A stretch of DNA of 64,000 nt from Phoenix dactylifera (Eukaryota; Streptophyta; Magnoliopsida; Arecales; Arecaceae). Location of the stretch: the NCBI RefSeq assembly GCF_009389715.1, contig NC_052399.1, forward strand, positions 21,135,045 to 21,199,044. The letters run 5' to 3'. The notes below the pieces were generated by a model. The model did no database searches, was not told the DNA's origin, and worked only from the letters and a program-made list of their open reading frames with translations. Positions 1 through 8,005 of the stretch are shown piece by piece (position 1 is the first letter of the stretch; each line of letters starts with the position of its first letter). A program made the translations under genes and the position numbers.

Positions 1-166
1 GTGTGGTTTTCTCTCTCTCTCAAAAGAAAAATTGATTAAATCTTGAAAAGCTATAAGAAGCGGATTCCCTAGCAAAACCAATTATCGATAGTTCTCTACT
101 ACTACTTCGTGGCTTCTAAATTATCAGAAATTTCTTGCTATTTTCCTCTCTCAAGTTTTGCAGCTG

Positions 167-251
167 CCAGCACCTTTCTTTCTTATGTTTTGTAACTGTT
201 TTAAACGTTAAAGTGGCAGCAGTTACAAAACATAAGAAAGGAAGGTGGTGG
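167..251. repeat. Inverted repeat / hairpin with 32-bp arms
   Basis: Bases 167-198 and 220-251 are reverse complements with two mismatches, separated by a 21-base loop. The same arm sequence occurs once more, unpaired, at about 5010-5055. This looks like an inverted local duplication or a small foldback element. No coding potential is seen. Confidence 0.8.
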
Positions 252-254
252 TTA

Positions 255-480
255 CATGAATTTTATAGTATAATATTGTATACTATAGCATGATAATTTA
301 ATATAATATTAACTTATTTAACATAACATATCAATATATTATATTATTATGATATAATGTAATACAATATTATATTTATAGTATAATACAATAATAAAGA
401 TATAAAATATTATAATTATTAGCGTAAATTAATTTTTTATAATATAACAAATTTTTTATCTAGATGATAAAATTAGCTAA
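255..480. other. AT-rich low-complexity DNA
   Basis: This run is almost purely A and T with many TATA-type words. It holds no open frame and no recognisable element ends. It lies inside the block present only in duplication copy A. Confidence 0.8.
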
Positions 481-940
481 ACAATTATTAAAGGGACATT
501 TTGTGTAATTGTTATATTTTATCACAGGTATTTTGGTCAAAAAATAGCTTTTCGATTAGGTCTAAAAGTGCTTTTCTGAAAAGCTTCAAAATGTAGCTTC
601 TCCTAAAAAGTTGTTTTTAATTTTTTGAGAAAGCTAAAACAGCTTCTCGAAATTTTTACCAAATACCATTATTTCATCTAAAAATGCTTTTAGAAGGCCA
701 GAAGCTCTTCCAAATGGAGCCTAAGTGATTTTCTCCGAGCCAAAAGGATCCAGAAGGGCCGATGGTGGCGGAATGTAGAAGTCAGTAAATGCTAGATGGC
801 AGGACATTGAAGTCAGTCAACACTAGATGGCAGTCAGAAAATTCTAGGAAGAATGGACAAAATTGTGAGTGGGTAGGATAAGAAAGAAAGCATGACCATT
901 GGAAAATGTGAGGCTCCAGTTCTGCCCCAACTCTCGTTCG

Positions 941-948
941 TTATAAAA
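941..948 (+). promoter_or_regulatory. TATA box of RALF-like copy A
   Basis: TTATAAAA lies about 64-71 bases before the ATG at 1012. It is conserved in copy B at about 6210-6217, together with the flanking CTCTCGTTCG motif. Its position fits a short 5' leader. Confidence 0.6.
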
Positions 949-1011
949 GCCTGAGCTTGGTAGAAGGATCATCGCATTTCAGGAGAACGAGGTAGAGCGG
1001 ATAAAAGGAAA

Positions 1012-1835
1012 ATGCTTCTTCCAAAGACATTCCTCCTACTCTATCTGCTTCTCCTTTCCACTTCATTCATTCCAAATGGGACCACTGCTAGGGAGCTTGT
1101 TAAACCAAGTGAGCCTGATTTATATTTTCTCCCAAGAAGTAAATTTAATCTATCATGTTCTTTCTTACTCTTTTGTACTTGACCTCCCTACTGCACCAAG
1201 ACATGGGCCATATGTATAAAAAAATAAGCATTTAGCTAGGGTAAGTTGATCAATGTTTTTTTTCTTCTAAAAAGCCGCTAAAATATCATTTATATTTGCT
1301 TTATATGCCATGCTATCGAATCTAACTCATGATCAGAATCCATCTCATTTCTTAGCTCAACTGGTTGGCATCCATCTCGATCTCGAAGAGATCCAAGGCT
1401 CAAACCTAGGTGGTGGTGCTGCCATCATATTTTTCTTAAAAAAACAGAAGAAAAGGAAACCAGTGGGCTTAAGTATATTCTGTGTCAGCTACATATATAT
1501 CCTACCCCCTAGATGTCCTCACCCTTGCCAGAATCAGCTAAGCTTAGGTTTTAGTGTGCTTCCCCCCGTAAGAAATCATAAAAGTCTTTTCCGCTGCAAG
1601 AAAACATTCCAAACATAATTATATCTTGCTTGTTGGTTAAATCTGAATACGGATATATATAACTTGCTATTGGTGCATGGGTGCAGGAACTAGTGGCCAG
1701 ACGCCAGCGGATGCCACGGGCATCATCGGATATCGTGCCCCCTTGGTGCCTCCGCCTCCCCTTCGCAACGTTCCACACATCCCATATCGTCGCAAGTGCA
1801 ACAGCTATTACCGTTGTGCACCCCCGGTCCCATAG
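1012..1835 (+). CDS. Small secreted cysteine peptide, RALF-like candidate, copy A (2 exons, 81 aa)
   Basis: Exons are 1012-1108 and 1687-1835. The donor reads CCAA|GTGAGC and the acceptor TGCAG|GAAC; the phase-1 junction joins cleanly. Residues 1-27 form a signal peptide (MLLPKTFLLLYLLLLSTSF, then a TTA-RE cut region). The mature part is about 50 aa and proline-rich, with only two cysteines, C70 and C76, in the context PYRRKCNSYYRC, and it ends PPVP. The spacing PYxRxC-x5-C matches the C-terminal signature of RALF peptides (NPYSRGCSAITRC), and GYRA loosely recalls their YISY-type motif. RALFs are apoplastic ligands of CrRLK1L receptor kinases. The first RALF cysteine pair is absent. Without splicing, exon 1 runs into a stop soon after the donor. 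Family assignment is an inference; the two-exon gene model is well supported by copy B. Confidence 0.55.
1349..1455 (+). repeat. tRNA-derived SINE-like insertion in the intron of copy A
   Basis: It has an A-box-like TAGCTCAACTGG near 1353 and a B-box-like GGCTCAAACC near 1397, spaced as in a tRNA, followed by an A-rich tail. The same insert sits at the equivalent place in the copy B intron, so it predates the segmental duplication. Confidence 0.5.
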
Positions 1836-2284
1836 CTGCAGAGTAAAATCGCAGGTGTACTACTAGTAATGGCGGCAGCAGGTGCTCCATCCTCGCGTAT
1901 ACTGCCTTGAAATTGGCATATGAACTAAATAAGCAGTCGTATCATGATGCCATTTTCGATCGCTTTGTTGTACGCGTATGTGTACCTAATGGTAGTTGGG
2001 AATTTCAAAGCTGCCGCGTTGTTTCTGTTGCTGTTATATTCAGTTACGGGCTCTCTCTTATCTACTTCTTTTTCACTATTTTTTGCAATCCTCGTTGCTC
2101 GGATGGGAATTTTGACATCCTCTACTCCTTGCATTAATTATTAAATGGCCGATTGCCCGAGTTGTTTCCAACACCGGTGGACTCGTCAAACTACGGACCA
2201 ACACAAACAAAGATGCATGCATCGCATTCTTTTGGACCAACACATACAAAAGATGCACGCCCACCACAACCAATAATCACTTCT
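1836..2284. other. 3' flank of RALF-like copy A
   Basis: Up to about 2105 this matches the 3' flank of copy B and is probably the untranslated region and downstream DNA. The open frames here are short and not conserved in reading frame between copies, so I do not call them genes. From 2105 to 2284 nothing is recognised. Confidence 0.5.
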
Positions 2285-2530
2285 GGCAGAGAACTTTGGC
2301 GGCTGCGTAGGAACTTTGGTACGTAGCTGCGCTTTCTGCGTACGATGATGCACCCTGAAATAGTTGACCACGTCCTCCTATCTTGTTCTTCTGTCTCTCG
2401 GTTTTGGTCATTCCACAGTGATGTCACGGATTCTCCAGTTCCTCCTCATAACTTGCCGCATCTCGCGCACCGAGAATTTTCCTCCGTTCTTGCAATCAGC
2501 TATTCTCATGCTTTTAGTGCCATTTGATTG
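2285..2530 (+). pseudogene. LINE reverse-transcriptase C-terminal (zf-RVT type) scrap
   Basis: Around 2345-2410 the frame reads PEIVDHVLLSCSSVSRFW. This matches the common plant LINE motif ETVDHLLLHCPFSRxxW, which follows a CxxC zinc-binding pair. The upstream SCAFC segment is in a broken frame. It is short and degenerate, with no other part of the element nearby. From 2655 to about 2760 a TGTCGCGCCCC-type start suggests an LTR scrap, which is weaker. Confidence 0.4.
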
Positions 2531-3035
2531 GATCTGTTCTTGGACTGAGATGAAATCTCTCGCATCGTCCTTCACTAGAGGTCTCCCTTTGGGCCCCCAT
2601 AAAGAACTCTACAGCTTCTCTAGGCTGGCAGGAGAGCTTAAGGAGAATCACTCGCAGGTTCTGTCGCGCCCCAAACCCGTCATCCGGGTAGCCACGAGAT
2701 ACTGCTGCACACTTTCTAGAGTAAGACCTTAGAGAATATGCTAGGCGTGAAATTTTATTACAACTTCAAAAATCCATAAACAAAAATCATGTCATTTTAT
2801 AATAAGAAGAAACCTGGATAGGATGCATGGCCCAGGCTCTAATACAAAGCTTGGTGTGGTGGATTATAGGATGCATGCCCAGGATCTGACGCTGGTGGTG
2901 CTCTCGGGTGCAGCGTTGCTACACTACTACGACGCCAAGCATGCCATCGATGACGACGAAAAACTTCAGTCCTTAAATTGTAGCGAGTGCATATCCAGCC
3001 TCCACCTTAGCTTTCATTGCAGATCTGCATTCGAA

Positions 3036-3378
3036 ATGAACGACCTCTTCGTCTCTACGGCCTCCTTCAAAAAGCACACCGACCTGAAGCAGCTGGTCCA
3101 CCTGGACGAGATGGAAGTCCGGCATGACGGGCGGAATGGGGGAGGCCGGCAAGGAGAGCGTCAACCTGCACAAGTTCTTCGAGGACGTCGAGACCGTGAA
3201 GGACGACCTCCGTGGCCTCGAGAAGCTGTACCGCCGCCTCCAGGGGGCCAACGAGGCTCTAGAGCAAGAAGAAGACGACGAAAGAACTCCGGGCGCGCAT
3301 GGATGCCGACATCAATCGAGCAGGTCCTCCGCCGCGCCGAGGCCATGAAGGGAACCTCCGCCGCCGCCCTCAAATATT
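3036..3378 (+). pseudogene. Truncated, frameshifted syntaxin (SYP1-type) pseudogene
   Basis: It begins with [19 protein letters not shown], the typical N-terminus of plant plasma-membrane syntaxins of the SYP12 group. In other frames it continues with [19 protein letters not shown] and [10 protein letters not shown], then [12 protein letters not shown]. These are the Habc-domain landmarks of SYP1 proteins, in the right order. At least three frameshifts (about 3118, 3262 and a 4-base insertion near 3312) and loss of the SNARE and membrane anchor make it non-functional. Syntaxins are t-SNAREs for vesicle fusion at the plasma membrane. A further-deleted relic of the same sequence lies at 7351-7392. 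The 3' end abuts a truncated LTR. Confidence 0.75.
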
Positions 3379-3380
3379 GA

Positions 3381-4713
3381 GGCCACTAAATTTTGTCAGC
3401 CTTTTAGTCTATATAAAGGTTGCTCATGTATATTGTAAAGACAAGGTAGAAATACATTTTTCTTGGCTTTTTTCTTCTTTCAACATATAGTATCAGAGCT
3501 ACCGATCATGTAACCTGTTGCCGTCCTCTCTTTCGCTTTCTTGTGGTCGTCGTCGTCGCTCATAGATCCTCTGTATCTTCTGCGGGGGTAGCCGGAGCTC
3601 TGGCCTCGGCAGCTTTCATTTTTTTTTTTCCGTTGAAATCCTCATGACATCATAGACTTTTTTCCTTTCTTTTTTTTTAAAAAAAATTATTTTTTGTTTG
3701 TCTTTCGTTCAAAAAAGAAAAAATGCCGCTGACGGTGTGCTTCACGTGAAGGGGGGAGGCTTGCTTCACGTGGGGAGGCATCAGAGGGTTGTGCGTGTTC
3801 TCTCATCATGAGTTATACCAGCAGATTGAGTTGTTGGGTCAGAATTTGTTTGGAAGTATTTGGGGCTGCGAGCCCATGACTTCTATCATGCAGTGCGTCA
3901 CCTAATGGAACCTTGATTTCACAGAGATGAGGGAGTTAATCTCCCTTAGCAACCGCTTCCAGTGCTCATATTCCTCCATGTCGGTAAAATCTAAACTCCA
4001 GCAGCAGCGCGTTAAATCGTACTGTCAGAGCTTGGCGAGTAAATTTAGCAGGCGCGATCTCGTTCCAAATTCTAGCAGCGGCGTGTCAAACCGTACCGTC
4101 AAAAGCTTGGCGGATAATTTTGGCAGGCATGATCTCGTTCCAAATTCCAGCAGCGGCGCGTCAAACCGTATTGTCAGAAATTGGACGGATAAATTTGGCA
4201 GGTGTAATCTCGCTCTCGATCATGGAGGCATACATTTACATGGCATCACCTCAGTTCTCAATCTTCGGCTTTATTTGCTGCCTCCGGCTCCTTCATCATC
4301 CAATTCGAGGTCTCATGCTCTTCTTCTATGGTGCTTTCGTCTACGAGCATCGTTAAGCTTCAGTTACCTTCTCTCTGAGTTTTATCCTTGCTGCGGACGT
4401 CTTCGCCAAAGCTTATCCTTATGGCATCTTTCAATTTTTTGCTTCCAAACTCAAGTTGGTGTCCATATTACCACCTTGAGTTTAAGGGGGGCTGTTAAAA
4501 TCATATGATTAATTAGGTCCATTGATTGATTGATTATGCCAAACTTAGTTGGTCTTACTAAACTTCACCTTGATTGATTTGTGATTGATTGTGTCAAACT
4601 TAGTCGGCCTTATCAAATTTCGTTATTTTTCTAGTCTATATAAAGGTTGCTCATGTACATTGTAAAGACAAGGCAGAAATACAATTCTCTTCTCCCTTTC
4701 TCTTCTTTCAACA
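3381..4713 (+). mobile_element. Internally deleted (TRIM/LARD-like) Copia-type LTR element, 5' LTR truncated
   Basis: Bases 3400-3485 and 4633-4713 are near-identical LTR ends (TAGTCTATATAAAGG to TTCAACA). A primer-binding site TAGTATCAGAGCT, complementary to initiator tRNA-Met, follows at 3488. A polypurine run AAGGGGGGC precedes the full 3' LTR, which starts TGTTAAAATC at 4493 (221 bp). The 1-kb interior has no gag or pol. The frame just before the polypurine tract ends VGVHITTLSLRGAV, like the last residues of Copia polyproteins. The 5' LTR lacks its outer part and joins the syntaxin pseudogene, so no target duplication can be read. Confidence 0.7.
4001..4223 (+). repeat. Three tandem 74-75-bp repeats inside the deleted LTR element
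   Basis: Units start at 4001, 4075 and 4150. In frame they encode diverged 25-aa repeats with the core DLVPNSSSG, within an open frame that can run from 3927 to 4508. Frame maintenance across units is notable, but the peptide matches no family I know. Confidence 0.7.
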
Positions 4714-5218
4714 ATTTTAATCAATATCAAAATGAGAGATAAAATACCCATTATTCCAACAGTTAGAAGTAAGCTGCCTCCCATTTTTCTATGAGCCTAG
4801 GAAGGGAGATGATTCAGCTGATGTTGCCTGGTCACAGCTCGAGTGAGCAACTTCTTTTTCAGTACAGTGGACAGGTAAAATGGGAGTACTTGGCTGTATT
4901 TTCTTGACACGGGCAGCCAGCAAGAGAATATTGCTTCATGCTGTGGATGTGAGCCGCCCTTCTACATTGTCAGGCAATTCTTGCTATTTTCCTTTCTCAT
5001 GTTCTGCAACTGCCACCACCTTCCTTTCTTATGTTTTGTAATTGCCACCACTTTAATTCTATCTAAAATAAATAACCTAGTATTTCTATAAATAACCTAG
5101 TTTTTCTATAAGCAAGGAATGCTCCTATGCATGTATCTTATAAACGCCTTCACGGTATCTGCTCCTGTCAGAGGCAATATTTGATATGTTTCCGAGTACT
5201 GAAACCTAGATAATTATA
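4714..5218. other. Non-coding spacer with a hairpin-arm copy
   Basis: There is no gene. Bases about 4977-5064 resemble 130-200 in duplication copy A, including the hairpin arm, so part of the copy A-specific block also exists here in single, unpaired form. Confidence 0.6.
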
Positions 5219-5702
5219 GGGCTCGTTTGGTTTGCAGGAAAAGAAGGGAAAAAAGTATACTCAATGGAAAAGTAATGAGATGCCTCTTATTTGGTTGGAG
5301 TTTTAAAATGAGAGAGACGAGAAAGTTGTATTCCAGGGGAATATGATTCCCACGTCTCATGAAAAAGTTTTTTCCATGAGAAACATGAAAAAGTTACTTT
5401 TCCGTGATCCAGAAATCGAAATATTTTTTCCTCAAAAAGTCCCTTCAGCATCAAATCAAGGATCCTTATTTGATCCAAAGCATGAAAAACCTAATTTTTA
5501 TTAAAGGTATAATTGGAATTACATATAACTTTTCCAGAAAAGTGGATAATTAACTAAACATAAGCATTTTGAAAATCTATCACTTTTCCATGGTCAACCA
5601 AACATGCCAAAAGTACTTTTCTAGGCATCTTCTTTTTAGAAATTTAGTTTCCAGGAATCATATTTCTATGAAAAAAATACTCTCTACGAACCAAACGAGC
5701 CC
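5219..5702. mobile_element. MITE with GGGCTCGTTTGGTT terminal inverted repeats
   Basis: The left end GGGCTCGTTTGGTT (5219) and right end AACCAAACGAGCCC (5689-5702) are exact inverted repeats. The flanking bases are ATA on both sides, a possible 3-bp target duplication as in PIF/Harbinger (Tourist-like) elements. It is 484 bp with no coding capacity. A diverged relative in the opposite orientation lies at about 12810-13170. Confidence 0.75.
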
Positions 5703-6209
5703 ATAGGGTGAATGTGTGGTCTTCCCTCTCTCTCTCTCTCTCAAAAAAAAGATTAAATCTTGAAAAGCTATAAGAAGTGGATTCTCTAGCAAAACCAATT
5801 ATCGATAGTTCTCTCTACTACTACTTCGTAGCTCCAAAATGAAGCTTTTTCCAAAAAGCTGTTTTTAGCTTTCTGAAGAAAGCTAAAACCGCTTTCCGAA
5901 ATTTTTACCAGATACCCTTATTTCATCTAAAAGTGCTTTTGAAAGGCTAGAAGCTCTCCCAAATGGAGCCTAAGTGATTTTTCTCCGAGCCAAAAGGATC
6001 CACAATAGGTACATGATGAAAAAGGGCCGATGGTGGCGGAATGTAGAAGTCAGTCAATGCTAGATGGCAGGACATGGAAGTCAGTACAACACTGGAAGGC
6101 AGTCCGAAAATTCTAGGAATAATGGACAAAATTGTGAGTGGGTAGGATAAGAAAGAAAGCATGACCACTGGAAAATGTGAGGCTCCAGTTCTGCCCCAAC
6201 TCTCGTTCG

Positions 6210-6217
6210 TTATAAAA
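6210..6217 (+). promoter_or_regulatory. TATA box of RALF-like copy B
   Basis: TTATAAAA sits about 67-74 bases before the ATG at 6284, in the same sequence context as in copy A. Confidence 0.6.
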
Positions 6218-6283
6218 GCCAGAGCTTGGTAGAAGGATCATCGCATTTCAGGAGAACGAGGTAATAGAGCGGATAAAAGGAAA

Positions 6284-7086
6284 ATGCTTCTTCCAAAGAC
6301 ATTCCTCCTTCTCTATCTGCTTCTCCTTTCCACTTCATTCATTCCAAATGGGACAACAGCTAGGGAGCTTGTTAAACCAAGTGAGCCTGATTTATATTTT
6401 CTCCCAAGATTTAAATTTAATCATGTTCTTTCTTACTCTTTTGTACCTGACCTCCCTACTGCACCAAGACATGGGCCATATGTATAAAAAATAAGCATTT
6501 AGCTAGGGTAGGTTGAATGTTCTTTTTTTCTAAAAGACCGCTAAAACATCATTTATATTTGCTTTATATGCCATGCTATCGATTCTATCTCATGATCAGA
6601 ATCCATCTCATTTCTTAGCTCAACTGGTTGGCATCCATCTCGATCTCGAAGAGATCCAAGGCTCAAACCTAGGCGGTGGTGCTGCCATCATATTTTTCTT
6701 AAAAAAACAAAAGAAAGGAAAACAGTGGGCTTAAGTATATTCTGTGCATGTCAGCTACATATATATCCTACCCCTAGATGTTCTCACCCTTGCCAGAATC
6801 AGCTAAGCTTAGGTTTTAGTGTGTTCCCCCCCGTAAGAAATCATAAAAATCTTTTCCACTGCAAGAAACATCCCAAACATAATTATATCTTGCTTGTTGG
6901 TTAAATCTGAATACGGATATATAACTTGCTATTGGTGCAGCAACTGGTGGCCAGACGCCTGTGGATGCCGCGCGCCCCTTTGCATATCGTGCCCTGTCAC
7001 CAAGGTCTGCCGTGCCATCAACTGGGCCTGGCCTTCCATATACTCGCAGGTGCAAGTATTACCGTTGTCGACCCCCGGTCCCATAG
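6284..7086 (+). CDS. Small secreted cysteine peptide, RALF-like candidate, copy B (2 exons, 80 aa)
   Basis: Exons are 6284-6380 and 6941-7086, with the same splice sites and phase as copy A. The signal peptide is identical to that of copy A. The mature region has diverged strongly, while keeping the TP-D start, the YRA motif, PYxRRC, YYRC and the PPVP end. Here the cysteines are C70 and C75 (PYTRRCKYYRC), one residue closer than in A. FAYRAL resembles the RALF YISYGAL motif better than copy A does. A conserved secretion signal with a fast-changing mature peptide suggests divergence of a ligand after duplication. Without splicing, the frame continues only to 6487. RALF membership is an inference; it could be an unnamed monocot secreted-peptide family. 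Confidence 0.55.
6612..6722 (+). repeat. tRNA-derived SINE-like insertion in the intron of copy B
   Basis: It has the same A-box and B-box words and A-rich tail as the insert at 1349-1455, at the equivalent intron position. The copies differ by a few substitutions and indels. Confidence 0.5.
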
Positions 7087-7350
7087 CTTTAGAGTAAAAT
7101 AGTAGGTGTACTACTGGTAATGGCTGCAGCGGGTGCTACATCCTCGCATATACTTCCTTCAAATTGGCATATGAACTAAATAAGCAGTCGTATCATGATG
7201 CCATGTTCGCTTTGTTGTACGTGTAATGTGTACCTAATGGTAGTTGGGAATTTTAAAGCTGCCGCGTTGTTTCTGTTGCTGTTATATTGAGTTACGGGCT
7301 CTCTCTTATCTACTTCTTTTTCACTATTTTTTGCAATGCTCGTTGCTCTG

Positions 7351-7392
7351 ATCGATGCCGACATCGAGCAGGTCCTCCGCCGCCCTCAAGTC
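7351..7392 (+). pseudogene. Relic of the syntaxin pseudogene
   Basis: It matches 3302-3380 (ATGCCGACATCGAGCAGG onward) but lacks the 4-base insertion seen at 3312. An internal stretch between two CCTCCGCCGC repeats has also been lost. It confirms that the ancestral duplicated unit included this syntaxin fragment. Confidence 0.65.
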
Positions 7393-7552
7393 TGCAGGTC
7401 ACTAATAATATCACATTGTTGCAGGTCACTGACCTCAAATCTGCGAAGCGGTGGATATGCCTGTGAATCAGACAATATTCTTAGAAATTCGACCTCCTTG
7501 ATTCTAACATAATGGCACCAGTGGTCTGGTGGTAGAATAGTATTATATTTAG

Positions 7553-7770
7553 ATCAAAATGCATGACAATGCATCACCTCCATAAGCCATTGAATGTTGC
7601 CTGCACTCAACTTGATAATAACATTCATCGAAACCACCAGAAAGTAGCCACACAACAATAACTATGAATGCTTTGGAACTCAAGCTCAAACATAACACAA
7701 GCTTAAATTTGGGAAGGGAGATTAGACAAGGCACGGAGTTTGCCGATGATGGTATCAAAGATAGCATGCG
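7553..7770 (-). pseudogene. Duplicated scrap of the DHRS12-like last exon and 3' UTR
   Basis: Bases 7553-7770 repeat 7855-8071 with high identity. On the minus strand 7770-7704 encodes HAIFDTIIGKLRALSNLPSQI and a stop, matching the C-terminus of the adjacent gene with a few changes. The rest corresponds to its 3' untranslated region. The copy ends abruptly at 7770 in a poly-T run. It carries no catalytic part. If the main gene reads past its own polyadenylation site, this copy could supply an alternative 3' end. Confidence 0.8.
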
Positions 7771-8005
7771 ATTTTTTTTTTTAATCGCTCCAAGTATAAT
7801 ATCACACTATTACTTTCATTTTCCGTAATTCTTTATCATTTACCATTAGGATTAGGTCAAAATGCACGACAATGCATCATCTCCATAAGCTATTGACTGT
7901 TGCCTGCACTCAACTTGATAATAATATTCATCGAAACCACCAGAAAGTACCCACACAACAATAACTATGAATGCTTTGGAACTCAAGCTCAAACGTAACA
8001 CAAGC

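Larger units (their letters stand above)
1..2110 (+). repeat. Segmental duplication, copy A (pairs with 5713-7350)
   Basis: The stretch from the CT-rich start, through the RALF-like promoter, both exons, the intron and the 3' flank, is repeated about 5.2 kb downstream with high identity. Copy A carries an extra block at roughly 117-585 (hairpin plus AT-rich DNA) that copy B lacks. Whether this is an insertion in A or a deletion in B cannot be told from one sequence. Homology stops near 2105, where copy B jumps directly into syntaxin-like sequence. Confidence 0.85.
5713..7350 (+). repeat. Segmental duplication, copy B (pairs with 1-2110)
   Basis: It repeats the copy A order: CT-rich start, promoter, exon 1, intron with SINE-like insert, exon 2 and 3' flank. 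It lacks the hairpin/AT-rich block of copy A. At about 7345 it runs directly into the syntaxin-like relic, skipping the roughly 1.2 kb that separates these in copy A. Confidence 0.85.

Noticed and set aside
1907..2144. Small frames downstream of RALF-like copy A as additional peptide genes
   Set aside because: The equivalent region of copy B has indels that break the frames, so they are not under coding selection.
2823..3380. 185-codon frame treated as a gene
   Set aside because: Only parts of it match syntaxin, and the remaining syntaxin motifs lie in the other two frames, so it is a frameshifted pseudogene.
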